Of a stretch of 64,000 nucleotides of DNA, positions 12,161-24,185 are shown piece after piece. Numbering within the stretch: position 1 is the first letter of the stretch; each line of letters opens with the position of its first letter. The stretch is from Bryopsis sp. KO-2023. Lineage: Eukaryota; Chlorophyta; Ulvophyceae; Bryopsidales; Bryopsidaceae. The notes beneath the pieces were generated by a model. It had not been told where the DNA came from, did not search any database, and saw only the letters and a list, made by a program, of their open reading frames with translations. Position numbers and translations under genes: made by a program. Location: assembly GCA_030272585.1 (NCBI GenBank), contig BSYQ01000001.1, positions 2,232,001-2,296,000 on the forward strand, in the 5' to 3' direction.

Positions 12161-12797
12161 TCACGATGGGTGTGTGCGCACCACCCAGACTTTGCCGACT
12201 CTCTTTTTGTAAGGCGTAGTGCCACTGCGGCAAACTTCACGAGAGCATGTGTGATACAACGTCAACTGTCGGAGCTTCAAATTTCCTTCCACGTTCTCTT
12301 CGACGTGGACACTCAAAAGACACTTGGCTTGGTTGGTTGGGTGCTGCTTGTGTGGGGTGCGGCCGAGTCGTCATACATCAACAAAAAAATAAGCGCAACG
12401 TCTGAGCGATAGTGTAAAAACACTGGCCTTCGTTTGATGGGAAGAAGTTCCGACACAATTGTGGCTCGCGTCCGTATTGCGCCGCCACAGCAAACAGACT
12501 CGGGTCAATTCCATGTGTCTGGTGGGCTTCCTACAGATTCAGACTAATTCCGCACGTCTGCACGCCGTCCAGGGTACTTTTTGGGTGTCTCTGTGGCTCT
12601 CCTCACAAAAACACCTTGAGGTCCAATTGCGCCATTTTTTGTTTCCCCACCGCCAACCATTTATTCGTGCATGGCCGCGCCAGCCAGGTGGCGTTTTCCT
12701 AACCGTCGCTCGACTTGAAGCAGAAAGGTCCAGATTGTAGTATTTAAATGGTCTATCAAGAACGGCAAGAGAAAGTGGTGGTCAGTCAATTGGTGTC
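12161..12797. other. Divergent intergenic region, no gene
   Basis: No coding sequence could be supported. The DNA separates the divergent SPX-RING gene (-) and the small membrane-protein gene (+). Confidence 0.4.
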
Positions 12798-13857
12798 ATG
12801 CTGCTGCGGAGCTTTCTTTGCATCGTTTCCCTTTCTCTGAACACACAAGGAATTGTTGCTGGCGATTCGAATAAGGATCCTGAGAAAAACTGGTGGATAG
12901 CGATTCTGATTCTTGGTGGTCTCTTATTGGCGGTTGTGTGAGTTGCAAAGCTTCACTTCAGAGTTTGAACCTCGCAAATAAAATTGATCCGCCGCCATTG
13001 CTTAGGTTGCGCTACGAAACATCGTCCCACCAAGCGTGTCCCTTTGATTGTGTGGTTCAAACGGGATTCGTTTGTGTTTTCGGACGACAATTAGGCTTCC
13101 ACGACTGGTGAGCAGCATGTGTTGTCAGGAGGACTGCCACGGCCCTCAATTCCTGTTTTCGAAGACAGGCGTTACTCCAACACACCACACAGCTATCCAG
13201 GTTTCTCAGCCCATGCAAGGTGTAGCGTCCAGACCTCCCCGGCTTCCGCAATCAGGAAGGTGCAGATTTGCTTGGCAAACCACCCCCAGGGAACACACGA
13301 AACCCATTTCCTGCACCGAAATCCTCCGCAAGCGTTACATCCAACAAGGACGCTTTCGCTGACCAAACCAATCGGCTCGTTGCGAAGTATTTCCTTGTTT
13401 CATTGCTCCAGATACAAGGGAGAGCTGACCGACGAACATGGCATCAAAAAAGTCTCATACAATCTCCATTTTACAGCAGAAGGGAACCTCCATGGTAGTT
13501 CGGATGAGGCCGACGGAACTGTGGTTGTCCTCGGGCATTTCGAAAAGCACGAGGGGGTGTTCCTGTGGAGGGAAATGGTGGTTCTGGATTTGCATGTCTC
13601 TCTGGACGACGCTGGAGCACTCCACAACTCAGGAATACAGGGTATGCCCGACTGAAGCAGCCAAGGCATCTTTTTCATCAGCAGTTACAGACGAATCGTT
13701 TGGGAATGACCTCTTTGCAGGGGAACTTCTTGAAGGACAATATATTCGACTGGAAGCGAGACTGAAAATGTCGGCGGCGCCAGTTCCAAGGGAATTTCAA
13801 GGCACCTTTGTTTCGTCGTCGGGGAGGTCAGGTGCGTGTCCAAGTGTGAAAAAGTGA
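12798..13857 (+). CDS. Single-pass membrane protein with beta-rich G-x-L domain, unknown function
   Basis: I do not recognise a named gene. Exon 1 (12798-12937) encodes a signal/anchor-like N-terminus and a clear membrane segment (WWIAILILGGLLLAVV, residues 32-47). A downstream exon, from about 13419 to 13577, encodes YKGELTDEHGIKKVSYNLHF, GNLHGSSDEADGTVVVLGHF and GVFLWREM. This spacing of Gly and aromatic residues resembles the W-x-G-x-Y / G-x-G-x-D beta-barrel-like domain widespread in protists and algae. The last exon (13633-13857) joins in phase and ends with EGQYIRLEARLKMSAAPVPREFQGTF. Exons between 12938 and 13418 are unresolved: one possible exon near 13268-13380 would add a Pro/Ser linker. 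Not a truncation as far as can be seen. Function unknown. Confidence 0.55.
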
Positions 13858-13860
13858 CGC

Positions 13861-14709
13861 ATTGCTGGGATCAGACTCACATGGAGCTGTGAATGTTGTC
13901 AGTAATTTCTCAAAATAGTGCATGGCTGCAATGAACTTCATTCTACTGATGCTTGGACGTTGATGTGACACTGTATATGGCTGTCCCTCCCACCATGCAG
14001 TTTCTGAAAATATTTTCATTGGACAAAGATGACTTCTCCACATATGCACGTTATCTCATTGATTGAATGAAAAGTAGTGTTTTCTCTCCTTTTTTCTAAT
14101 TTTTTTTTTGGGGGGGGAGACCAGGGAAAATATTTCTCCGGCACGAAGGTACCAGGAGGTGGAAATCTGCCCTCCGACTCATGAGCTTATGAAGTTTTTT
14201 TTTTCTTCCAATTAATACTCTGTTCTTGTTACATCCAACGTTCCTCGCACTACTGCAAACCAGAAAATGAATCCCACCCAACTACAACCAACTTCACTAT
14301 TTTTTTCGTTTCGTTATTTTCGATTGCGTGAAAGTCCTCGCTCTAAACCAATACATCGCACTCCCCCCCTCCTACAAAAAAGATGAAAGAAAAAGAAAGA
14401 AAAAGCCACCGATAGAGATGGACATGGATCTATGAGAAGAGCAACCAACTGCCAAAAAAAAAACAGACTTTCCGCAATCATATCCTCCTTTGGGCCAACT
14501 CACTTTTTTTCTTTTTTTCCCCTCACATCACATTCAAATCCCCTCCACATCAGACATCAAAATCAACCCGTACCCCAGCCGGAAGGTAAAAAAAATTAGC
14601 CAAAACCAAAAAAACACATCCTCACAAAAGAAAGCACCCCCCTCAATGATTTCCACCCGATCGACCCCAGCCTGACCCCCCTCCTCCACCTCCACCACCA
14701 CCGAGAGCT
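13861..14709. other. Intergenic, A/C-rich, no gene
   Basis: No supportable ORF. It lies between the stop of the membrane-protein gene (+) and the stop of the KDM3-like gene (-), so both 3' UTRs should be here. Poly-T (14099-14108), G-run and A/C-rich stretches (14460-14700) are present. Confidence 0.45.
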
Positions 14710-17700
14710 TCACTGATCCACAACCTCATCAGTTTCTGGATCAGTGAGCTCAAGGTCCCTCTCCTCACTGGTTTTCCTCCTCTTCGCCCCGCGCCTGTTG
14801 GTTTTCTTGGGCGCCGGGTGCGTCTTCATGGCGATCGAGGTCAGCTCACCAGATAGGATCTGGTACGCCTCCCTCGCCGCGAAGAACATCATGGCTACCC
14901 CCTGGAGCTTGTCCAAGCCGGCATCCCTGTCGACGCTTGCCAAGCCCCGGAGCTTCTTCGCCAAGTGGAAAATCTGACCCGCAGATTCCGGAGGAACGAA
15001 GTCGACGGCGACCTACCAGAGCATGGATATTCAATTCTGTCAGGATCTGCAGGGAATGATCGGCTGGACACCCCCACCCCACCCCTCTTCCCTCTTTTTT
15101 CTTTCAAGAAAACCACAGCAAAGCGAAGAAACACAGTCCATACCTTGATGCAGCTCTTCAGATTTCGAACTTGGTGTGGGACGCCGGCTGGGATATACAC
15201 AGCTTCATTGACGTGCTGCTCCACGTGCCAAAGATGAACACCATGATTGGCCGCCAATGCCGCTCTGTCCTGTGATCGAAGCTGGAACATTTGCTCCAGA
15301 ATGGGGTTGATGACTCCATGCTTTCGCACCGGCAGTCCGTTGTGGATGAATTCGTTCTGGAGCATCTTCAGATACTCCGACACCAAGGGGACATCCTCTC
15401 TTCGAACCAAGTCCCACACAGCTCCGGCATTCCCATAGCTGTCAGGGAAAAATCGAAAGAATGTGAATGAACGCACATGAGCTGCCATTAGGTTTAAATT
15501 CAAGTTTCGTCCAGCAGTATAAGGCAAAAAATATCTCAAACTCGTTTTCCTCTATCGACTGGAGCATCAAACACACTTGCCAGAAAAGATTCACGACCAG
15601 ACGATCTCCTTTTCAAATTTCATTTTGGAATAGCAAAACCGAAAACACACATCCGGCGGGAAAAAAACCCACAACACCACAATATATGATATATGTCCTC
15701 TATCCGTCTCACCTCGGCGCTTCCCACAGGTCGTCCCCCAGTCGAACTTTTTCCTCCGTGTCTTCCTCTGGGCGAGAATAAGCATTCAGCAGGACATTCA
15801 TAGCATCGGACATGTCCACATGCAATTTTGTCACGGAGTCCCCCTCCCCTGGATGCTCCTGCTTTCTTCCCAAGGCGATGTAAGTTTTCGGGCCGAGATC
15901 AGGGGGCAGGCAGTTGTCAGGGAGCGCTCTGTACATGTTGAGGGATCCCCAGTTGGGGTTGGTGTATTCTTTCATCGGCAGCATTTCCATGAAATCTTGA
16001 TTGTGGCGTTTCAGTCTGTCTCGGAAGTGCTCCTCGGGGGGCCAGTCTTTCACTTTCAGCATCGCTTTGGGCACTGTGGATTGGACAGCGAAATCACCGA
16101 AACGATTTGAAACGGTGTTTGAAATATGGAGATCGTGTGTTTTTTGAGTGAAAACCACAAAATATCGCATGATGTAAAAAAATATCAATGTGTGTAATAA
16201 TAAATAAATAAATAATTGAATTGAATAACTTAGATTATTTAATTGAAGTACTAAATCTAAGGACCTGTCCCATCGCTATAATCGCGTAGCATAAATCTAT
16301 TCACTTTAATCTAAACTACCCCCCTTTTTCAATTTTTTTTTTCTTTGTCGATTTACCTTCTTCCGATTGATAATCTTGGAAGAAGGCTTTCTGAGGGAGT
16401 TGAAATTCCCCCCAACACTGAGTGCAATCAATGACAGTCACATCAGTGACTTTAGCCGCCACTCCATAAAACTTGTTCCCTTTCTCCACCACAGCTCGGC
16501 ACATCGTCTGAACCACAAAACCAGCAAGAATTCTTAAAAACAAATCAGGGCCCGTAGGTCAGACTCGGAATGCTGGTTTCAAGAGTATTCCGCAATAATA
16601 CTGAGCAGGACAAAAACACAGATGATGCCAACAGGCATTCCCCCCCAAAAAAGACGGTCGAGCATGTTCACCCTTCACCACCCCAAAATCGTGAAACCAC
16701 ACACATTGAGCCAGACAGGGCCCCAATTTTTTTATTTTTTTTTTCCGTAGCAAACATATACCAACAAAAAACAAGTCTTTGCCTAGTCTTTATTTTATTC
16801 CCCCCAAACCCCCTCCTTCTCATTCAACAAACCTCAGGTCTCCAATCCATAACCCCTTTGACATTCCTGACGATTACGGGTTCCCCTCTCCGCATGCACT
16901 CCTGAAACACCTGATGCGCTTGATTGCTGTTTTCGAGGTCGGCCGATGTAGGGCAAAAGATATACTTCTTCTCGGGATCGGGATGAGTGGAACAAACTCT
17001 GACCATGCTCCTATCCACTCGCTTCGACCAGTGCACCTGATTGGATTCCTCGCATGATGTTGGCGCTGGAAGAATTAAAAAAAAAATTGAAATAAGACGA
17101 AGAAGGTGGAGTGGTTTGATAATTTGCACCGTTGTGATAGTCCAAAAGCTACATCAGCATGACGCTCTCTCTCTCTGTCTTTTTTTCTTGTTTGTTTTTT
17201 TGACCAGATTCTATTTTTTTGGCAAAGCAATGGTTACCTGTTGTCTCGTCGCTCGGATTTTTGCTCCAAAAAGGTCCACTTGCAGTAACCTTGCAATCGC
17301 CATATTCCTGCATCAAGATTGAAAAAGGTTGGTACTTAATTTGGAAACATCAAAAATCACGGACGAACTCTGGAAAAGGACTTTCCCCCCTTCAAAAAAA
17401 AAAAAAAAAAAAAGTCTTTGAACTGACAAACAGCTCCTTCAATTTTATTTCTGCTGTGAATTTTAATTTTAATTTTCTCTTTGAATGCTTTTCACATCAG
17501 TTGGAAAATGTCGTCCAAGGCTTGCCTTCTAAAAAGAAAAAAAAAATAGGATGTCTGGCAAATCAATCCCACTGCAGTACAGGTTTTCTTCCCCCCCTCA
17601 ATGCACCTTTCATACATATATATATATATATTTTTAAGATTTTTTGTTGAGGGAGGGAAAAAAACCATTTGTAATTTTACCTTGACGATCGATCTGAGGT

Positions 17701-20700
17701 CCTCCAGAATTTCTGGTTTCAACTGCCTTCTGATTTTCAGAGGTGAAGTGCATGTTGGGCAATTGGATCCACCGAAAATTTCCCTCACTTCCCCACAGCA
17801 ATTGATGCAAAAGTCAAATGCACAATTTTCACACGATCTGAAAACGACGAAAAAAACAAACAAAAAGACATCGAATGGATGAGTGAATGAATTATTTTGT
17901 TATAGTTGGAGAAGTTAATAACATTGAAACAAAAAAAAAAAAGATCGTACCGAGACGACGATACACAGACATATTTGCTGGACTCGAAAAAAAAAATCAA
18001 GAATAAATAAATACAGAAAAAATAAATAAACAAACAAATAATGAATATATTTATATGCATATACATATACATAAATAGGTGGGTGGGTGTTATTTCATTT
18101 TTTGTAAACACTGATTGGATCCTTTCAGAACGAAAAAAAAAATTGAAACCTCTTTTCTGCTCATCTGTTCTGCGATAAGTAAGAAAAACACACACATCCA
18201 CTTCGCAAGTTTGACCTTGCTGCCACCAGAGCAGCACATCATATCACAAAAATACATATATCAAAATTATAATAAATGATTGGGGAAATATACTTGAACA
18301 GGTCAGGAATGCTCGTGGAACATCGGTCGCAATTGATCCGTCTGGTGCCTGTGGGTTCCACTTCGACATCCTCCAATTTCATGCCGGCATCAGCATCAGC
18401 AAGCTACAAAAAATCGCAAAAAAAAAACAGGAGTTAGATTTATTTATTTTTCTTCCCTTGATGGTGCCGGGGAGGGCTCACCTCTCTGCAGTTTGTATTC
18501 AAAAGAGACTGCAAAACTAGAACTAGAAATATTTCAACCAAAAAAGCGAAAAGAAATCTTATATATAGATATTTTTCCCTTGATGGTGCCGTGGAGGGCT
18601 CACCTCCCTGCAGTTTGTATTCAAAAGAAACTGCAAAAACAAGAAATATATCAACCAAAACTGCGAAAAGAAATAATATATATATATATATCCATATTTT
18701 TTTTCCCTTGATGGTGCCGGGGAGGGCTCACCTCTCTGCAGTCCGTATTCAAAAGAGACTGCAAAACTAGAAATAAATCGACCAACCATAAAAGTGAAAA
18801 GAATATGAAAAAAAAAAGGTCTCACCTCCTTGTCGAAGGATGCCAAGACCTCCTTGATGAGACCCCCCGTACATTTCAAAACGTGTTCTGCAAGCGTTTT
18901 GGACATTTTTTCCGAGCGTTGGGGTACGGTTGGATTGAACTGAACTCGCAAGCAACCTCGACAATTGCAAAAACCCCTGCACCTGTATAAAAGGGGAAAA
19001 CAAAAAGAAATACAGAGATGCATCGTAAGCAGTGGGGTTTGGATGGGCGTCGAAACGAGATAAAAACGAGAAATTGCGGAGACACCGTAAAAAAGAAAGT
19101 TTAAAAAAAGTAAAAAATAAATAAATAATAATATATATATATATATATATATTTGAAAGAGAACAATATGGAAGCCCCCACACCAATCCCATTGACAAGT
19201 GTCAAACTGTTCCAGTCGAACACTATAAAAACCAAATATTAAAAATGTTATTCTAGATCTTTTTTCTGTTAACCATTTATAAATCTATCGGGTTCCATCC
19301 ATCTTTTGGAGTGAAAGAAATTGAATTGGATTGGTTTTGGCTGATTTGTTTATTACCTGGGGCACTTCTCCATGATATCTTCATAAGCAATGCCAATGTA
19401 GTATTTATCACAGCACCTTGCAAAAAAAAGCACGATCGGAACATTAGCACACATTCAACCAACACATACTTTATATAATGGCCAGTGGAGCACTGCTTCT
19501 GTTGCTCAACTTGCATTTAATTTCCTTTGAAAGAAAAAAGGAAAAAAAAAAACATTCATAACAGAACACCTCATCATATTTCCCTTTCAAAGCAATGACA
19601 TGCGATGTGTTATAGTAGTGAAGTTGTCTATGTCAGTCTGCCTTATTTCTCATTGTTGAAAAAAAATAAAAAATGGGGGGAGCATGTTGAATAAGATTTG
19701 TGCCAATGTCGAGCCATTCTTCCTTTCACTGAATATTGAAACAAGATATGAAAGAGAAAAGAATACCAACAACCTTTTTTTGCTGGTGAAATGTGTTTAT
19801 GAAAAAAGGGGGGGGGGGGGTGTAATTTAGTTTAAAGATAAAAAATACATAACGCTCAACCTGTGCTAAGGTGGTGTTGGGGGAAAAAATAAATAAAAAT
19901 TAACAGAGGGAACGGCAAATAATTCGACGGTTTTTTTGATGATTATCTCACCTTCGGCAATACGATGCTTTGCATCCTTCTTTCCCTGTTTTGCATGTGA
20001 AAGTGATGTGCTGATCTTGACATTGGTGGCATGATTTGCTTATCTGCATGCCATTCTGTTTGAACCAAAAAGAAACACCCACAGCTATCAGTGGTGTTTC
20101 GTTTTTTTTTGAAAGATCCCCCCCCCTCCTTTCAACAGGAAATAATCATAAGATAGACCCCCCCCGAAAACCACAATGTGCTGCTGAAAGCTGGATCTCA
20201 CCTCATCCAGAACTCTTTTCTTGCCCAATGGCTGCCCAACCGCATACACAGCACCCCCTTGCCCCAACACGACGCCACCTTCACCAACTGGTGCTGTAAT
20301 AATCGGTGCCTAGACATCCACAGCAAAACAAAACAAAATATTATGTATGGAACCAAAAATGACATCCTGCTGAGTACAAGACAGCAATCCCGATAAAATC
20401 TTGCGCAAAAAAAAAAAAAGGAGGGCTGAGGAATCTCATCGTTATGTTGTTGCTTTTTTTGTGCTTTCAGAATTTGCCTACCGGTTTCCTGTCTGCATGG
20501 CTGTCATCCCCATTGATCGCATCATTTGTATCCTCATGCATTCTGTTGTCTCCATTGACTGCCCTGTTTTGAGTGGCTTGGGGCATTTTGGAAGCTTCCG
20601 CCCCGGCTGGCTCCACGTCGTCCAGGTCGTGGCAAGTCTGACTTTCCAGGCTTTTGATGGCTGCTTGGAAGAAAGTCCCCTTCGAAGCGACAGCATTTTT

Positions 20701-22777
20701 GCCTTCCTCCGCCAACGCACCCTCTTCCTCCTCTTTTTCCTCAGCGATCTCTCCAGCGGGGCGTTTCTGTGCAAAAAGGCAAAAAACAATAAAATAGCAA
20801 AAAAGCATGCATTTTCTTTAAACGGAATTCGTAAATGGAATTTGATAGATATAACAGAAAAAATCTGATCCTTCTTTTCGTTCCTGTGGATATTTTTTGG
20901 GTGCGAGATGTCCTATCTGAAACCTTTTTTTGAAAAACATTGAAATGACTGATATTAGTCACATTATGAAGCTGCTATTCACTGTTCCAAAGATTCATTT
21001 AAATCTAAAAATATACAAAAAATGTATGATTGAAATGTGTTGGAGCTCACCCGTGGTCTCCCTCTCTTTTTCTTGGGTCTGCCCTGCTGCACCGTAGCTT
21101 GTCTGGTCTGCTTTCAAAATTGAGCAAGGGGGGAAATCAAGTATTCAGTCTGCAATAAGAACGCAAAAAAAGCAAGAAAAAAAACAACAAAAACACCAAA
21201 CAGTGGGCACTCGAAAAAATAAATACAAAAAGCAGGAAATCTTTTCGTTACTGTTTGTTCACCCACCGATTGACGGACAGGAGGTAAGCCTTCTCCAGAA
21301 TTCGCTATTGCTGCAAGACATTCCTGTGCCAGCAAATTTTATTTTTTTTAGAAATACCCCCCAGTGCAGGAAGAAAAAACAAAGAAAATTCAAAAAAAAA
21401 CATCTATTCGTAAGTGAAGTCTCACCGCACGCTCTGGCAGGGGAATGTTTGTAAGCCTGCCTAGGTTGCGTCTCCTGAGACACTTCTTGCAAACACAGGT
21501 ATCCTGACATTTGGGGCAACCCTTGCTGATCGCCTCTTCGACCGTCATCCCACAATAATGAACGCATCTGTCCAATCAAAATACGATCAACCTATTCAAA
21601 CATCCACGCAAAGAAGCCCCCCCCCCCAAAAAAATTGCCAACTCCACACAAGAACATCTGCTGTTTTTGGGGGTTTTTTTTGATGTTTTGGTTTCGAAAT
21701 ATTTAGTTACCTTGCACAGTAGGAGGCCCTGCATCCCTTCCCACAGCTCCAGTAAATGTGCTGACCCTGACATATGTGGCAGCTCTTGGTGATTTGGTTG
21801 TCATCCTGCAGTCAAACAACGGGGAAAGAAAAAAAAAAGTTAAATCAAGGATGCCCAATTTGTCTGGAACTCGACAATCGATAATCAAAAACAGCATCAA
21901 GTCGAAACTGAGGAGCATGCAACCACCCGGGATGTTTGAGCATCCCGGTTCGAGAAAAAAGCGAAAAATATATCATCCACCCAACATCGATGCACGTCAT
22001 CCAATCATTCAACTAAAACAAAGGAAAAATATTTCGGAAAGATACAAGAAATAGAGATGGCATCTATCACATGTCTTCCAAGATGCATGATTACGTTAAA
22101 TCACACAAATTTCACCATCATTTGTGTAACCCATTCATAATAGTGCCTAAAATAAGAGTGACGACTCGGCAGGAAATATTTCCCCCGATTCGAACTTTCC
22201 TCGACGACTCGCGGCCGAGTGTAAACGCCGAGTTCAACAGGGAGCGTCTAACCGCCCGTTGCGTGCGTTACCCCATACCTTATCATAGAGCTTCTCCTTG
22301 TTCGTGTTGAGACCAAGCGGATGCGATTCCCCGTCCTTGTCCTCCACCTGAAAGAAGAAAAAAAAGAGCGTCATGCATGCACTCGTCAAAACATGTAGAA
22401 ACGTCGCGACGTGTTTAATTCGCAACCGTTCGGGTGAACTAAGGCATGCGCAGAAACGGACGGCGTTTTCTGTAGTCGGTGTCGAGCTAAAACGGCCGTC
22501 GCGGTCGTCCAGAGATGTTTCAAAACAACTTCCTAGAGCGACTCGAATCGCACCGCCCACTAGAACGAACTCCCAATCCGATTCCAGACGTTTGTTAACA
22601 GTCCGACACCTACTCAAAGAGTGTCACTGAAAGGAGCCGACGCTCGAACGAAAATAAGACAGACGACCATGTGCACTGCTCGAATAATCTCCCAACTCGG
22701 AAATGAAAAAAAAAACTTGGGGACAAAAAAGTTCACAATACCGTCGGCATGTCGACTGTTTCCTTGATCGCCTCCAT
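14710..22777 (-). CDS. KDM3/IBM1-type JmjC histone H3K9 demethylase with two RING-like zinc modules and AT-hook
   Basis: A predicted nuclear Fe(II)/2-oxoglutarate H3K9 demethylase of the IBM1/JMJ25 class. The in-phase model gives 988 residues: 22777-22742, 22347-22279, 21805-21711, 21567-21426, 21323-21267, 21110-21051, 20766-20482, 20309-20202, 20055-19952, 19416-19357, 18982-18826, three 27-base exons (18758-18732, 18630-18604, 18508-18482), 18403-18294, 17837-17681, 17528-17496, 17307-17238, 17065-16833, 16507-16357, 16073-15713, 15438-15144, 15012-14710. Order: zinc module 1 (about 36-105; KSCHICQ, CPKCQDTCVCKKC), AT-hook (RPKKKRGRPRKRP, about 144-156), acidic linker, zinc module 2 (about 285-370; KSCHQCQ, CPRCRGFCNCRGC), a second Cys cluster (NCDRCSTSIPDL, SCENCAFDFCINCC, CPTC), then JmjC. 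Iron/2-OG residues: TKLHVDMSD (His about 754, Asp 756) and the distal His in IPAGVPHQVRN. The end VAVDFVPPESAGQ is typical. Enzyme features look intact. The 33-base exon (17528-17496) and use of all three micro-exons are least certain. Confidence 0.9.
18453..18760 (-). repeat. Tandem triplication of a 27-base micro-exon with flanking intron
   Basis: Three direct copies of a roughly 125-base unit, starting near 18453, 18575 and 18703. Each holds an acceptor (TTTGCAG), 27 coding bases and a donor (GTGAGCC) on the minus strand. Translated in phase the micro-exons read SLLNTDCRE, FLLNTNCRE and SLLNTNCRE. The copies differ by a few substitutions, and intron parts (CCCTTGATGGTGCC on the plus strand) are repeated too. 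Confidence 0.85.
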
Positions 22778-24185
22778 CTTTCGACCCAAAACGCGCACGG
22801 CGAAGTTTCGACTCGGACTCCCGTTCTCCCGAAACGCGCGAAAACCAGTAGAAAGAGTGAATGGTCTGTCTCTTGCAACCTTGGAATTACGACCACTGCA
22901 AAATCAGTTGCTGGCAATTAATGCGGAAGATGTTGACTGGGCTGGTTTGCACACCATTTGCCCAGTCATGTGGTGTTCGTGTGTTTTCCTGCAACATACA
23001 AACCCCCAAAACACTTCAATAAAAAATTGTCTGCTTGTCTTTTTGTTTGGGGGAAAGACAAATCGATCAAGTCCCTTGGGTTTTGGCAACTTTTCTTTGG
23101 GTTGAAAACTAAGAGTGAACTTGTTCAAGTGTCAGATTTTTTATTGGAAGTGGGTTCGACATGGTTGAGTATTCGGTTTGAGGAAGAAGAAATGTTTAAA
23201 TATTGTAATTTTCACAATTTTGGGAAAGGGCATTCTGGGTGCCAGTGGATCATAACAATTCAGAGGAAGTCAGGGTTGCAATTATCAAGGACCTTCCTCT
23301 ACCGTTTTAATACAGTAACCACCAGCTCAGCCTCGGTTCCACACTTGATGGATATGTTCTTCCCATTTCAAAAAGACCCCCCCTTTTAGAAACTCTGCTT
23401 TGCTGTTCGTGTGGATAACAAAACAACACTCCACACATTCGATGCAATAGCTTGTTGCCTTATTTTCTCATGCAAGTCGATTGTGTCCGCAATCCACAGA
23501 ATCACGTGCATTGCGTTTGGTCTGCCATGTAAGCACCAGACCTTTACGATGCACTCGTCCATGGCAAGAACACAAAACACTTCCACCTGATGCATCAGAC
23601 TATGGCTATGACCCCCTTATCCCCAGTCGTTCCTTGATTCGCACATGCGCATCTCCCGGCTTCAAAGGACCCTCGAAAAGTGAAATTTTCACCGTGCAAG
23701 CAAAAACGATGATGCGCCCGCTAGCCAACACACAAACGTCTCGTTCAAGTATGAGACGCTGCGCATATGATCAACGAAGAACAGTGACTCTGATTTCAAC
23801 GGAAAAAAACAGATGCCACTCGCATCCGCAACACAGAGCGCCGACACCTGACATATCTGAAAGACTGCGAGCAGCGTCCACCAATTTCTTAGCTCCCCAT
23901 TCTCTGGGGATACCAGTTGCAACACAGCACTGTTTTGTTCGAAGGAGCGCCCTTGCTGCGCTGTCCGTGCAACCCGACCGAAAAGAAACGATTCGATTGT
24001 GCGCAATCCAATCCAATTCCCTGCTCCATTTACCTTCGGATGATCGATCTTGTCAGTACTCGCCGAAAAGGTTTCGAGATCCGTTAGGTTTCGTATTCTC
24101 AAAACCATCCCTCAACGATCGTCTAGGGCGTGTCCTCCTCATCGTCTGTTTTCGTTTTCATTCTATCTTCTCCTGCCAGTCGACG
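22778..24185. other. Divergent promoter region between KDM3-like gene and LHCI gene
   Basis: No gene is supported. A frame in phase with the LHCI start stays open for about 700 bases (23481-24185), but its composition does not look like a conserved protein and the LHCI protein starts with a normal transit peptide at 24186. Light-regulated control elements for LHCI would be expected here; none could be named. Confidence 0.4.

Noticed and set aside
23481-24185. N-terminal extension of the LHCI protein
   Set aside because: The ATG at 24186 gives a normal plastid transit peptide and a normal family length. The upstream frame has no LHC features apart from one heptapeptide.
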